A DNA stretch of 64,000 nucleotides from an uncultured Granulosicoccaceae bacterium (GTDB taxonomy: Bacteria > Pseudomonadota > Gammaproteobacteria > Granulosicoccales > Granulosicoccaceae), in NCBI GenBank assembly GCA_938041955.1, contig CALISD010000014.1, positions 25,244-89,243 on the forward strand. Reading direction: 5' to 3'. Numbering within the stretch: the first letter of the stretch is position 1; the number at the start of each line of letters is the position of its first letter. The notes below the pieces were generated by a model. The model was given only the letters and a program-made list of their open reading frames with translations, was not told the origin of the DNA and ran no database searches. Shown here in pieces: positions 53,087-62,934 of this stretch. The position numbers and the translations under genes are program-made.

Positions 53087-53953
53087 CTAGGTCGATTCAA
53101 GGCCTGGTGCAGGCATGCGAGCACGCCGCTTACTTCTGATCAGTCCATGTACCGGAGCGAACAGAAATACCGAAATAAAGATCACCATCAACATCAACAC
53201 AATCGTCGGGGCTGGTGCACTATCAAGTACAAAGCTTAAAACGATACCTGTTACCGATGCAACAACAGCAGAACCCACCGCATAGACCAGCATGGTGTCG
53301 AATCGATCGGTCATCATGTAGCCGATCGCGCCGGGTGCAATGAGTAGTGCGATCACCAATATAATACCCACCACCTTCAACGCTGTGACAATCACAATGG
53401 ACAACAGTATCAGCAGCCCGTAGTGCAGTGCCTTTACGGGCAATCCAATGGCCTTCGCATGCTGCGGATCAAAGCTATGAATAATCAAGTCTTTACGTCG
53501 AAACCAAACCAAACTGACACACACCAGCGCGACAACTCCGGTCTGCCACACATCACGCCAGGTCAAACCGAGAATGTCACCAAATAGTATTTCGTGCAGG
53601 TGAACATCGATAGCAAAGAACGAGAACAATACAACGCCCAGTGCAAACATCCCGGAAAAAACAATACCCATAACGGTATCTTCTTTCAGACGCGAATGCT
53701 CGGTCATAAATCCGGTGGCAATAGTACAAAACATTCCCGCAATAAAAGCCCCAATCACCACCGGCACTCCCGCTGCATAGGCCAACACAATACCCGGCAA
53801 AACGGCATGAGAAATCGCATCCCCCATAAGCGCCCAGCCACGTAGCACCAGAAAGCATGACAATACTGCTGCAGCAATACTCAAAAACACCGCCGTGATC
53901 AACGCCTGCTGCATGAAATCAATGGTAAATGGCAACCACAGAAGTTCGAGCAT
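53087..53953 (-). CDS. sitD: Manganese/iron ABC transporter permease (SitD type)
   Basis: A 288-residue ABC-3 family permease with about eight hydrophobic helices. The cytoplasmic signature GWALMGDAISHAVLPGI sits in the coupling-helix region, and ALLIAPGAIGYMMTDRFD is typical. It is the last of four sit-type genes on this strand, one base after the first permease, and should pair with it as a heterodimer. Confidence 0.92.
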   Translation of the reverse strand: MLELLWLPFTIDFMQQALITAVFLSIAAAVLSCFLVLRGWALMGDAISHAVLPGIVLAYAAGVPVVIGAFIAGMFCTIATGFMTEHSRLKEDTVMGIVFSGMFALGVVLFSFFAIDVHLHEILFGDILGLTWRDVWQTGVVALVCVSLVWFRRKDLIIHSFDPQHAKAIGLPVKALHYGLLILLSIVIVTALKVVGIILVIALLIAPGAIGYMMTDRFDTMLVYAVGSAVVASVTGIVLSFVLDSAPAPTIVLMLMVIFISVFLFAPVHGLIRSKRRARMPAPGLEST

Positions 53954-53954
53954 G

Positions 53955-54803
53955 CTAGGCGACCGCCTGCTTCATGCGACGCCGCGAGGCAATCAGCCCA
54001 TGCGTCGGAGCGAAGAAAAAAGCACATAACAGCACAGCGGTGAGCAACAAAATGATCACGCCGCCTGTCACCCCGTTGGTGAAGTAACTCAAATAGCATC
54101 CAACAGCACTACATAGAGCACCCGCTGCGACACTGATGATTAATAACGTTGAGAATCGATCAGTAAGCAAGTAGGCAATAGCCCCTGGTGTCACTACCAT
54201 CGCGATAACAAGAAATGCCCCTACCGCCATCAATGCTGCCACCGTGCAAGCGCTCAACACCGTAAAGAACAATACTTTTAGTGCGGTAGCGTTCAAGCCC
54301 ACCGATAATGCGTGAGATTCATCAAAAAACACTACCATCAGGTCTTTCCAGGTAAACGTAAGGATTACCAAAGACACCACAGCAATAATCACCAACTGAA
54401 TACTGTCCTCAGGCGATATAGCAAGCAGATTACCAAATACAATGGTCTCTATACGCACCGATGAGGGGTTTATAGAAATCATGAACAAACCTAACGCAAA
54501 AAAACCACTGAAGATCAGCCCGATCACTACATCTGGTTTTAATCGCGAGTGCGAACTTATAAATAACATCGCAATGGCTGCCAGCCCACCCGAGAAAAAC
54601 GCCCCTACTGAATAGGGCAAGCCAAGCATATAGGCACCGGCAACACCCGGAACCACAGAGTGAGACAATGCATCACCTATAAGCGACCACCCTTTAAGCA
54701 TAATATAAGCTGACAAAAAACCGCACACCGCACCCACCAGCGTGCTCACCCAAATGGCATTCACCATATAGCCGTAGGAAAATGGTTCAAGCAACGTCAC
54801 CAT
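53955..54803 (-). CDS. sitC: Manganese/iron ABC transporter permease (SitC type)
   Basis: A 282-residue ABC-3 permease, about eight helices, with GWSLIGDALSHSVVPGVAG and MVVTPGAIAYLLTDRF. It resembles the second permease over its whole length, as usual for the SitC/SitD or YfeC/YfeD pair. Its start shares one base with the ATPase gene stop (TGATG), so translation is coupled. Confidence 0.92.
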   Translation of the reverse strand: MVTLLEPFSYGYMVNAIWVSTLVGAVCGFLSAYIMLKGWSLIGDALSHSVVPGVAGAYMLGLPYSVGAFFSGGLAAIAMLFISSHSRLKPDVVIGLIFSGFFALGLFMISINPSSVRIETIVFGNLLAISPEDSIQLVIIAVVSLVILTFTWKDLMVVFFDESHALSVGLNATALKVLFFTVLSACTVAALMAVGAFLVIAMVVTPGAIAYLLTDRFSTLLIISVAAGALCSAVGCYLSYFTNGVTGGVIILLLTAVLLCAFFFAPTHGLIASRRRMKQAVA

Positions 54804-55702
54804 CAGGAATGATCCGCTTTGTCTGGTACTTTTTCAGATCTGGCAGCCGGGTCATTTTCGCCATAAAGAACGAATGGTCTTTCATCATCAGTAATGACAG
54901 TGACTTCGCGTGCATCGTCATCGTCATGTAAGTCTTGACCACCCAACACATGAAATCGCAGCACACCGCCAAACGCCTGCTCAAGATTTTCTCTGGTAAA
55001 AACAACATCTGCCGGACCATCGGCTAATACCGTTTGATTGATCAGAACAACATGGTCACAGAACTGGGGAACACTGCCAAGGTTATGTGTGGACACCAGC
55101 ATCACCCTGCCCTCATCCCGCATGCTGCGCATGAGGCTGATGATCGATTCCTCGGTCTTTACATCCACACCACCAAAAGGCTCATCAAGCAATATTATCC
55201 GGCTTTCCTGTGCCAGCGCCCTGGCTAAAAATACCCGCTTCTTCTGACCACCTGATAACTGCCCTATTTGCCTGTGTCGATAGTCAAGCATGTCAACCCG
55301 CTTAAGTGCCGATTCAACATGGCCATGATCTGTTTTTGAAGGACGACGCAGAAATCCCATGTGGCCGAACCGCCCCATCATCACCACATCTTCTACCAGT
55401 ACTGGAAAATCCCAATCGACATCTTCATTCTGCGGGACATAGGCCACTGTGTTGCGCTTTAAGGCCCGCCCGGCAGGCTTACCCAGTATCTCCACTGTAC
55501 CGGATGCCAGTGGCACAAAACCCATGATCGCTTTGAACAGAGTTGACTTACCCGAACCATTAACGCCCACAAGTGCACATATGGTCGCGTTCGGAATACT
55601 GAAGCTTGCATCTCGAATAGCCGTGTGACCATTTCTGTAGGTCACAGTGACATTGCTGGCCTCTATTCCAGCCGGGTTTTGATCTTTATCAAATTCAGCC
55701 AC
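54803..55702 (-). CDS. sitB: Manganese/iron ABC transporter ATP-binding protein
   Basis: A 299-residue ABC ATPase. Walker A is GVNGSGKST, the signature is [12 protein letters not shown], Walker B is [10 protein letters not shown], and HN after LVSTHN supplies the switch His. The C-terminal 50 residues are acidic and not needed for the ATPase core. Start is GTG at 55702, overlapping the binding-protein gene by eight bases. Confidence 0.95.
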   Translation of the reverse strand: MAEFDKDQNPAGIEASNVTVTYRNGHTAIRDASFSIPNATICALVGVNGSGKSTLFKAIMGFVPLASGTVEILGKPAGRALKRNTVAYVPQNEDVDWDFPVLVEDVVMMGRFGHMGFLRRPSKTDHGHVESALKRVDMLDYRHRQIGQLSGGQKKRVFLARALAQESRIILLDEPFGGVDVKTEESIISLMRSMRDEGRVMLVSTHNLGSVPQFCDHVVLINQTVLADGPADVVFTRENLEQAFGGVLRFHVLGGQDLHDDDDAREVTVITDDERPFVLYGENDPAARSEKVPDKADHS

Positions 55703-56627
55703 CGGTGAGTCCCTTCAATATCGTTTCAGTCGTAACTCGCAGCAATTCAAGATAAGTAGGAACCGGACCATCTGCTTCACTCAGTGAATCCACATACAGC
55801 ACACCACCATACGCGGCACCAGTATCACGCGCTACCTGTCTGGCTGGCTTATCCGACAGGGTACTTTCACTAAAGACCACAGGCACGTTGTTATCACGTA
55901 CCGCGTCAATCATTGCTTTCACCTGCTTCGGTGTACCGAGGGCGTCAGCGTTAATAGGCCACAAATAAATTTCTTTCAGTTCAAAATAGCGCGCGAGATA
56001 GCTAAACGCGCCCTCCGTCGATGCCAGCCACCGCTGTTCAGCAGGCACCACACTCAGGCGCTCTGAAATACTTTTCGCAACCACTTCAATTTCGGCGATG
56101 TAATTATCGGAGTTAGTCTTGTATATGTCTGCATTCTCAGGATCCGCGTCTGCCAGCGCCCTTTCGATATTGCGTACATATATAGTCACATCAGCCGGTG
56201 ACATCCAGGCATGCGGGTTGGGCTTAGCAGAGTAAGGACCCTCTCTGATCGGGATAGGCACCACCCCTTCTGACACCACCACGTCAGTCGCGTTTTTTAC
56301 CCGTGAAATAAATTTTTCAAACCAACGCTCGAGACCTAAGCCATTCCAAAGAACCACATCTGCGTTTCTTACGCGCAACAAGTCTCTCGGAGTGGGCTGA
56401 TAGTTATGAATTTCAGCACCAGGGCGGGTAATTGACACCACATCCGCCGCCTCGCCAGCGACATTTTGCGCAATATCTGCAATCACCGTAAATGTTGTGG
56501 CCACCAACAGCTTTTCTTTCTTGGCTGCGATCGCCTGTGACATAGAGGCAATCACCAACACAGATGCCACCGCTAGCAGCGTGCGAATATTGAATTGTAG
56601 CCACGCATTCGAACCGCTTGAAACCAT
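55695..56627 (-). CDS. sitA: Manganese/iron ABC transporter substrate-binding protein
   Basis: A 310-residue periplasmic cluster A-I binding protein with signal peptide (cut near SQAIAA). Metal ligands are suggested by EIHNYQPTP (His), PHAWMSP (His), [14 protein letters not shown] (Glu, where Zn-specific proteins usually have His) and a late Asp. The Glu favours Mn or Fe over Zn. A divergent mntR with shared palindromes lies upstream, which supports manganese control. Confidence 0.93.
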   Translation of the reverse strand: MVSSGSNAWLQFNIRTLLAVASVLVIASMSQAIAAKKEKLLVATTFTVIADIAQNVAGEAADVVSITRPGAEIHNYQPTPRDLLRVRNADVVLWNGLGLERWFEKFISRVKNATDVVVSEGVVPIPIREGPYSAKPNPHAWMSPADVTIYVRNIERALADADPENADIYKTNSDNYIAEIEVVAKSISERLSVVPAEQRWLASTEGAFSYLARYFELKEIYLWPINADALGTPKQVKAMIDAVRDNNVPVVFSESTLSDKPARQVARDTGAAYGGVLYVDSLSEADGPVPTYLELLRVTTETILKGLTGG

Positions 56628-56640
56628 ATTCCTTGTGCTT

Positions 56641-56699
56641 TATAATTTAGCCTTGGCTTAGTTTATACACTTTGGGCTACATTTCAAGCCTTGTATAAA
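56641..56699. promoter_or_regulatory. Shared promoter/operator region of sitABCD and mntR
   Basis: The 144-base divergent gap holds a 38-base interrupted palindrome: TTTATACA (56662-56669) and TGTATAAA (56692-56699). A second imperfect dyad is TTTAGCC-TT-GGCTTAG around 56647-56661. A candidate mntR promoter is TTGGGC (56672-56677), 16 bases, TATAAA (56694-56699), so the right arm overlaps the minus-10 box. I infer MntR binding sites controlling both directions. Confidence 0.55.
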
Positions 56700-56771
56700 G
56701 AACCAGCGTGAAGCAAAAGCAGGAAATCGGGAGCAGTTCCAATAAGCAAGAAACCTAACAATCCAAAAGAA

Positions 56772-57206
56772 ATGGTTCGCACACTACCCAATGTCAGCGA
56801 GCAGGCTGCACGCTTCACTCTGGTTCGGGAGGCGCATAAAACCGAAGCCACAGAAGACTACGTAGAACTGATCGACGACTTGATCAGCGTAAACGGCGAG
56901 GCACGACTTGTAGATATTGCCAGTAGAATGGGGGTAACCCAACCCACCGCAAGTAAAACGTTAGCGCGACTACAAAGGGACGGCTATGTAAACTCCGAAC
57001 CTTACCGTTCAATATTCCTGACTCAAATGGGCAAAGATCTGGCCGATGAAAGCCGCTTCAAACATGAAGTGGTATTTCAGTTTTTGCTGACGATCGGCGT
57101 AAGTAAGGAGGCAGCCAAGCGAGACTCGGAAGGAATGGAACACCATGTTTCTGACGAAACCCTTAAAGCCTTTAAAAAAATCATACGCAAACACCAGGCA
57201 CGATAA
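56772..57206 (+). CDS. mntR: Manganese-responsive transcriptional regulator MntR
   Basis: A 144-residue DtxR-family repressor. The N-terminal winged helix contains RLVDIASRMGVTQPTASKTL (recognition helix) and the C-terminal dimer/metal domain has EGMEHHVSDETLKAF, which matches MntR closely. With Mn bound it should repress Mn uptake. It is divergent from sitA. No in-frame alternative start lies between the ATG and an upstream stop, so 56772 is firm, although the ribosome site is weak. Confidence 0.94.
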   Translation: MVRTLPNVSEQAARFTLVREAHKTEATEDYVELIDDLISVNGEARLVDIASRMGVTQPTASKTLARLQRDGYVNSEPYRSIFLTQMGKDLADESRFKHEVVFQFLLTIGVSKEAAKRDSEGMEHHVSDETLKAFKKIIRKHQAR

Positions 57207-57379
57207 AAAATCGATACCCACCCCTGCCACAGGTCTAGCCTGCGTTTTCATGAAGCGACAAAATGAAAGAAGATATGACTATTTGCGTAGAGCTTTACCC
57301 TCTTCGAGGCCGATCGGGCGACCTGTTTAACGTCATTCAACCTGAAAGCCGAATCATCATGAGCAATGCAGGCTAGCTG

Positions 57380-59695
57380 ATGCCCAGAAAACGAAATCCA
57401 AAAACCGCAAACGCCCGAGAGCAACCTTTTGTCGTGCGTCATAAATGGTGGTTTATTGCACTCGCAGTTTTAATTGCAATGTTCCTGGTGCTGTTTTTAC
57501 TTGCATCCAGATCTATGGAAAAACTCGATGCCCGAATACAAGAAGTTTTTGACGGACCAAAGTGGTCCATCCCTGCGCGAGTTTATGCAAGACCATTAGA
57601 ATTATACGCCGGGCTTCAGGTACCACCTGACACGGTGACTCAAGAACTTGAGAGACTTGGTTACCAACTGCGACCCGCCACAATAAGCAGACCAGGACAG
57701 TTTGCATTGCAACCCGGCGGCCTCAAGGTACACACTCGTGGATTTAAATTCGCTGACGGCTTTGAATCTGCAACTGAATTGTCGCTTAAATGGACCAACA
57801 ATCAAGTATCAGCACTTACAGATGCGGCCGGAAAATCAGTTCCCATTACACGACTGGAACCCCAACTGATCGGGCGTATCTCTCCGGCACAAACTGAAGA
57901 CAGGTTACTGATTAAGCTTGAACAATTACCCGACGGGCTAATCAATGCGCTGCTGGCGGTTGAAGACCCGAAATTCTATCAACACAATGGCCTGTCAATT
58001 CGCGGCATTGCTCGGGCGATTTGGGTCAACATCAAAGAACGCCGCTTTGCACAAGGAGGCAGCACACTCACCCAACAGCTCATTAAAAATCTGTTCCTCA
58101 CTCGAGAGCGAAGTATTCGACGCAAGCTCACCGAATGGCCAATGGCAATTGCCCTTGAGCGGCGCTACAGCAAAGATGAGATTCTCCAGGCATTTGTAAA
58201 CGAAGTCTTCTTTGCTCAGGATAAAAGCAGAGCCATTCATGGATTCGGACTGGCCAGTCTGTATTTCTTTGATAAACCAGTTCAAGAACTGGACACTCAC
58301 GAATCAGCACTGCTGGTCGGGCTACTAAAAGGCCCAAGTTACTACGACCCCATTCGCCATCCTCAACGGGCACTCAAACGCCGCAACCTGGTGCTGCGTA
58401 TCATGCACCGGGAAAATCTTTTATCTGCAGACGCTTTAGCAACAGCACAAGCACAGCCACTCGATCTGACCAACGCCACGGGCATGCTGCAACAACCTGC
58501 CTATCTTGATCTGGTAAAGCAGCAACTGACACGCGACTACTCAACAGAAGATTTACACCGCAACGGCTTAAGTATATTCACTAACTTTGATCCAGAGGTA
58601 CAAAGCAAACTCGAGCAGGCAGTCGATGCTGCCTATGATCAAATAGCCGTCGAACAATCGCTTACAGCAGAAGATCTCGAGAACCTTCAAACCGCCTCTG
58701 TCGTCACCCGAGCGGACAACGGTGAGGTACTGGCCATGTTAGGTGGTCGTGAAGCACGTTACGCGGGATTTAACCGGGCACTTGATGCAAACCGACAAGT
58801 CGGCTCACTGTTAAAACCCTTTGTGTATGCGGCAGCGTTATCGCAACCGGATACATTCAATCTCGCATCATTAATTAACGATGAACCAATCTACCTCGAA
58901 CTACCTAATGGAGAGATCTGGAACCCTGCAAACTTCACAGAAGAAAGCAGAGGCCCGGTGATGATGCTCGATGCACTCACCCATTCTCTTAATCAAGCCA
59001 GTGTCAATCTCGGCCTTGAACTCGGCATAGAGAACGTCGTCGCGGCACTGAAGCGCTACAACCTATCTAAAGAGATTGATCCACTTCCCTCACTACTGCT
59101 CGGTGCCATCGACCTGTCAGTAATTGATGTCGCCACGCTATACCAAACCCTCGCCTCGTCAGGCTTTAACACGCCTCTGCGCGCCATTCGTGAGGTACAG
59201 GCCAGTGATGGCCAGCTGTTACAGCGTTACCCGTTTAAACTACAACAACGTCTCGACAGTGCAACCAGCCATCAAATAAACTATGCACTACAGAACGTCA
59301 TGCGCGCAGGCACTGGCCGAAGAGCTTATCGCTATATCCCGGGCAATATCGCACTTGCTGGAAAATCAGGCACATCCAACGAACTTAGAGACAGCTGGTT
59401 TGCAGGCTATGACGGCAAACACAGTGTCGTGGTTTGGATGGGACATGACGATAACACCGCGACCCCCGTCACTGGCAGCAAAGGTGCACTCGAAGTATGG
59501 GCACGCACTATGGCAAACCTTGATGCCACGAGCCTGCGCTTCGATGCGCCGCCCTCCATTACCTACGCCAGTGTCAACACAGCGACAGGACAAAGAACCG
59601 CAGCAGACTGCCCGGGCGCTCTACAACTGCCCTTTCATCAAAACTTTGTTCCGCGTGGCAACCCGGCAGCCTTGCTTGCCAACGTTTGTGAATAA
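57380..59695 (+). CDS. mrcB: Penicillin-binding protein 1b (bifunctional PG synthase)
   Basis: A 771-residue class A PBP. Basic N-terminus, one membrane helix (about 24-45), a UB2H-like domain, then glycosyltransferase family 51: VEDPKFYQHNG (the usual EDR is EDP here), GGSTLTQQLIKNLFL and RRKLTEWPMAIALERRYSK. The transpeptidase has SxxK in GSLLKP, SxN in HSLNQAS and KSGT in LAGKSGTSNE (KTGT is commoner). It polymerises and cross-links peptidoglycan at the inner membrane. The gene for a probable lipoprotein activator follows. Confidence 0.96.
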   Translation: MPRKRNPKTANAREQPFVVRHKWWFIALAVLIAMFLVLFLLASRSMEKLDARIQEVFDGPKWSIPARVYARPLELYAGLQVPPDTVTQELERLGYQLRPATISRPGQFALQPGGLKVHTRGFKFADGFESATELSLKWTNNQVSALTDAAGKSVPITRLEPQLIGRISPAQTEDRLLIKLEQLPDGLINALLAVEDPKFYQHNGLSIRGIARAIWVNIKERRFAQGGSTLTQQLIKNLFLTRERSIRRKLTEWPMAIALERRYSKDEILQAFVNEVFFAQDKSRAIHGFGLASLYFFDKPVQELDTHESALLVGLLKGPSYYDPIRHPQRALKRRNLVLRIMHRENLLSADALATAQAQPLDLTNATGMLQQPAYLDLVKQQLTRDYSTEDLHRNGLSIFTNFDPEVQSKLEQAVDAAYDQIAVEQSLTAEDLENLQTASVVTRADNGEVLAMLGGREARYAGFNRALDANRQVGSLLKPFVYAAALSQPDTFNLASLINDEPIYLELPNGEIWNPANFTEESRGPVMMLDALTHSLNQASVNLGLELGIENVVAALKRYNLSKEIDPLPSLLLGAIDLSVIDVATLYQTLASSGFNTPLRAIREVQASDGQLLQRYPFKLQQRLDSATSHQINYALQNVMRAGTGRRAYRYIPGNIALAGKSGTSNELRDSWFAGYDGKHSVVVWMGHDDNTATPVTGSKGALEVWARTMANLDATSLRFDAPPSITYASVNTATGQRTAADCPGALQLPFHQNFVPRGNPAALLANVCE

Positions 59696-59746
59696 CACGT
59701 GCAAGTGCTGAGTATACTTATGACCATTCCGGTGAGAGTCGAATCA

Positions 59747-60214
59747 ATGAACTACAAAAATATTTATCTGGTGTTACTTCCAGCCCTGTTATTGACCGGC
59801 TGCGGAACAAAATACACCGTTGAGCGCCCGGAAGGTAACCCGCCAGTCCGCGTTATCGAAACACCCGAACCAATTGAGCCAGTTGAACAGCCGCGGCCGC
59901 GGATTGCACCCACGACTATCAATCCACCTGTTGAGGCGGTACAAAGCCTCCCTGCCGCAGTCGCGCTTCGCGACCAGGCCGCAGTCGCAACCTCCGCAAA
60001 CGATCACCCCAGAGCGATAGGCCTGCTGGAAAGAGCGCTGCGCATCTCACCGAATGATCCACAGACATTCTATGAATTAGCGCTAAACCACCTGGCAATG
60101 CAGCAGCCTCAACAAGCGCTACAACTGGCGAGACGAGGTCTGACCCTTAACCCTACTACCGCACAAAGACAGGCACTGGAAAGACTGACTGCACGCAGCC
60201 AGTCAATGCTATAG
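59747..60214 (+). CDS. TPR lipoprotein, LpoP-like activator of PBP1b
   Basis: The ATG at 59747 gives 155 residues and a clear lipoprotein signal ending LLTGCG (Cys at about 19); a GTG at 59699 is in frame but would spoil it. A Pro-rich segment (about 30-75) follows, as expected for a flexible reach through the peptidoglycan, then TPR-like helices (AIGLLERALRISPNDPQTFY). In Pseudomonas aeruginosa a TPR lipoprotein, LpoP, encoded beside mrcB activates PBP1b. Position, length and architecture match, so I infer the same role. Confidence 0.8.
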   Translation: MNYKNIYLVLLPALLLTGCGTKYTVERPEGNPPVRVIETPEPIEPVEQPRPRIAPTTINPPVEAVQSLPAAVALRDQAAVATSANDHPRAIGLLERALRISPNDPQTFYELALNHLAMQQPQQALQLARRGLTLNPTTAQRQALERLTARSQSML

Positions 60215-60418
60215 GTCGTCGTATCCTGAATCAGATAGTACGGTCATATCAGAGCTTGCCTTTTGTAAAGCAACTAATCTAGAGCTCCCACATGGGCAGC
60301 TGAGTAAAGTGCAGTTAACTGGATTCAGCACGCCCCTCATCCAAATTGAACTCTATTACGTTAGTAGTGAATCACTTTGCTTGGTCGACTCATATGGCTA
60401 TTGTTTGAATACAATGCG

Positions 60419-60928
60419 CTAGTTAATGGCCCCAAGGAAATCACGCTTGCCAAGGGCTACGCCATTGTTCCTTAGAATGGCGTAAGCCGTGGCAGCATGG
60501 AACTGCACATTAGGCATGACAAACTTTGATACATACTGGTAGCCGGTAAACTTTAGCTCGATACTCGGCAGCTTCATAATAATTTCTTTTTCTTCTGTGC
60601 CGTTTACCTGGTCCGCATTAATACTGTCCATGAATGCAATTGTTGTATCACAGCGATTCATCAACTCATCAAACGTTTCTTCATTGTCTTCAAAAACCGG
60701 CGCACCAACCCCACTGAGGCGCGCCATACATCCCTTTGAAATGTCCGTTGCTATCTGAACCTGCTTAGCCAACGGCAGCATATCAGGAGATAGCCTTGTA
60801 GCAAGCATCACCTCCTGATCTATTCCCTGCTCCTTGCAGTGCTCCGCTCCTACGCTGATGATGTGCTTGACATTATTCAATGCCAAAACCAGTAACGGTG
60901 CCGTCGCGTCATACATACTGATGTTCAA
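60419..60928 (-). CDS. DUF1993 family protein
   Basis: A 169-residue soluble helical protein; NISMYDATAPLLVLALNNV at the start and KFVMPNVQFHAATAYAILRNNG near the end match DUF1993 (DinB-like fold). Start TTG at 60928 keeps the family's xISMY opening and has GGGAAG six bases upstream; an ATG at 60916 is the alternative. Function unknown. Confidence 0.88.
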   Translation of the reverse strand: MNISMYDATAPLLVLALNNVKHIISVGAEHCKEQGIDQEVMLATRLSPDMLPLAKQVQIATDISKGCMARLSGVGAPVFEDNEETFDELMNRCDTTIAFMDSINADQVNGTEEKEIIMKLPSIELKFTGYQYVSKFVMPNVQFHAATAYAILRNNGVALGKRDFLGAIN

Positions 60929-61030
60929 AGCATACTTCCCGATTAGATGTAAATGTTAAGTGTAATAAAGCGTGTTTATCCGATAGATCATTGGTTCTTT
61001 ACGGCATGACGTAGTGGTGAACAATACAAG

Positions 61031-61330
61031 CTACAGCGGTGCTATCTGCTCCACGGCATCCATATTTATCTCACCATACACATGCGGAAATAACTCATCC
61101 CCTCCCATGGTGTTCTCATATGCCAATTCTGACCTCAATAAATCAGAGTCAATATGCATAAGCAACAATCCCGTTGCCCCCTCATAGTAGCGCTTTATCA
61201 CCCCCTGGAGTTGCCCGGGCTCGCAACAGTGAATGAATCCCTCTGAATCGATTGATTCACAACGATAGCTGCCGGTGGTTGCCGCAGCATCAATATCTTT
61301 TGATTGGGCTATGTGAAATAGTAGTGCCAA
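61031..61330 (-). CDS. DUF952 family protein
   Basis: A small protein of about 100 residues with LLFHIAQ at its start, SEGFIHCCEPGQL, LLLMHIDSDLL and LFPHVYGEINMDAV, the DUF952 features. The likely start is TTG at 61330, eight bases after AGGCGG and just past the end of the upstream gene; the frame is open to an ATG at 61384 and beyond, but that would add a non-homologous leader. Probably co-translated with the DUF2277 gene. Function unknown. Confidence 0.8.
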   Translation of the reverse strand: MALLFHIAQSKDIDAAATTGSYRCESIDSEGFIHCCEPGQLQGVIKRYYEGATGLLLMHIDSDLLRSELAYENTMGGDELFPHVYGEINMDAVEQIAPL

Positions 61331-61334
61331 GTGT

Positions 61335-61610
61335 TCATCCGCCTGTGTTAAATCGCTGAGCCGCACGAGCCTTTGCCTTCGCATACTCGACTTCTCTGTT
61401 CTTCGGTGCAGCGCTGGTCGACAGACTGGCAAGCAATTTTTGCGTTGCCGCCACTACGTCCTCCACCGCCTGAGCATGTGCTGCCGAATTGATCTGTGAG
61501 GGCTTTGAGTACCCACCGACCTTACGGACATACTGCAATGCAGCCGCCTGAATCTCTGCTTCCGTCGCCGGTGGTTCAAAATTGAACAGTGTTCTGATAT
61601 TCCTGCACAT
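61335..61610 (-). CDS. DUF2277 family protein
   Basis: A 91-residue protein starting MCRNIRTLFNFEPPATEAE, the characteristic opening of DUF2277, with VRKVGGYSKPS and REVEYAKAKARAAQRF. The ATG at 61610 has GAGG four bases upstream; the open frame extends further upstream without homology. It is the first gene of a two-gene unit with DUF952. Function unknown. Confidence 0.9.
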   Translation of the reverse strand: MCRNIRTLFNFEPPATEAEIQAAALQYVRKVGGYSKPSQINSAAHAQAVEDVVAATQKLLASLSTSAAPKNREVEYAKAKARAAQRFNTGG

Positions 61611-61832
61611 GACCTCGGCTCCTCTGCCACCAGGCGACAATCGCGCGGTCAAATATACCAAACCTGCTAACGGTAGAGGTGAAAATTAATCATCGGTGCA
61701 ATAACTTCAATTTATTTTTCAAACACATACCCAATCATTTAGCTAAGGCTCTGCCTCGTTATCAACCACCAGCCGCTAACCACCCTGCCTCTGACATTCA
61801 AGTTTCCGCACAAACTACCGCTATCGTGGCCA

Positions 61833-62852
61833 ATGATAAACAGAGCCAACATAAGCGGTCGAACAAAATACACGACGGCCACAGACAATCACATCGGGCA
61901 CTTACCCATGCCCGTTGTGTTTGCTACTGGTGTAGTGATTACCGCAATAATCGGTATTAATTTTACCTTTGTAAATCAGCCATGGCTCAGCATAGTTAAC
62001 TACACCCTGCTGGCCATCGGACCAATACTGTTAGTTGCAGGGCTCCTGTCATTTCTCTGCAAGGTAAAATTTCGCGCGCCGAGCGCTCAGAAAGAAGTCA
62101 GTCAACGGCCCATCATTTACAACGACAAGGTAGCTGACTCCGTCGCCTGGTCAGCAGCACGTCCAGATGTCAACGGCGAGTCGAAAAATTGCAAAGTCAG
62201 CACCTCTTCTACTGAAACGCGCTTATTGTTCGAACCAATATTCACACTACAGTACTTTGCCGTCATACTCGCAGGCGTGCTTGTCGCCTTTTTACTCTCA
62301 TTGGGACTTTCCAATAGCCTGCCGCACATCCCTTACGGCACCACGCTTTCCTCAATCGAGCCAACACTCAAAACATTTCTCTGCATGTTCATCACTGTCG
62401 CGCTCGTCTGCATTGGCTACCTGTTGCTTAAACCGGTCCGATCAATCGAATTCAACAAAGACATGGGGGTCTTTTGGATAGAAAAGACACGCATATTTAG
62501 ATGGAAAGCGGGTCAGTCGGCACAAATGCCTCTGGCACAAATATATGCATTGCAAATTATTTCCTACACCAATCGCGAAGCCTACAGAGACCTCAAAACA
62601 CAGAGCCTCACGCAAGGGCATTGTGCGCCAGGCTATACAGCCACCAATCACCACAGCGCCAAAGAGCATGAGATCAATGTGGTATTTCGCAGCGGAGAGA
62701 GAGTCAACATTATTAATCACCGCAACTTCAAAGCGATAAGGCAGGATGCCACAGCGCTTGCATCATTTCTCGATATTCCGGTTTGGGATCGAGACAGCGT
62801 TGGCCACACTCCTCTGTCAGATGCTACGCCTGAAATCACTGCAGCTGCGTAA
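61833..62852 (+). CDS. Unknown four-helix membrane protein
   Basis: A 339-residue protein with helices at about 27-45, 49-70, 136-157 and 178-197, then a polar C-terminal domain of about 140 residues (EFNKDMGVFWIEKTRIFRW, IYALQIISYTNREAY, INVVFRSGERVNIINHRN) that looks like a PH-like or beta-rich domain. I do not recognise a family. The start is uncertain: ATG at 61908 is possible and neither has a good ribosome site. Monocistronic. Confidence 0.75.
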   Translation: MINRANISGRTKYTTATDNHIGHLPMPVVFATGVVITAIIGINFTFVNQPWLSIVNYTLLAIGPILLVAGLLSFLCKVKFRAPSAQKEVSQRPIIYNDKVADSVAWSAARPDVNGESKNCKVSTSSTETRLLFEPIFTLQYFAVILAGVLVAFLLSLGLSNSLPHIPYGTTLSSIEPTLKTFLCMFITVALVCIGYLLLKPVRSIEFNKDMGVFWIEKTRIFRWKAGQSAQMPLAQIYALQIISYTNREAYRDLKTQSLTQGHCAPGYTATNHHSAKEHEINVVFRSGERVNIINHRNFKAIRQDATALASFLDIPVWDRDSVGHTPLSDATPEITAAA

Positions 62853-62934
62853 CCACTCTCGCATAAGCAACACGCTACTATCTTTTTGGATTTTGCTTTA
62901 ATCTAGCGTATCCGAAGAAGCCTGACACCACACA

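Noticed and set aside
57263..57376. A 37-residue frame (starts MKEDMTICVELYPLRG) just before mrcB
   Set aside because: It ends four bases before the mrcB start and could be a leader peptide, but it lacks a ribosome site and I see no regulatory logic; too weak to call.
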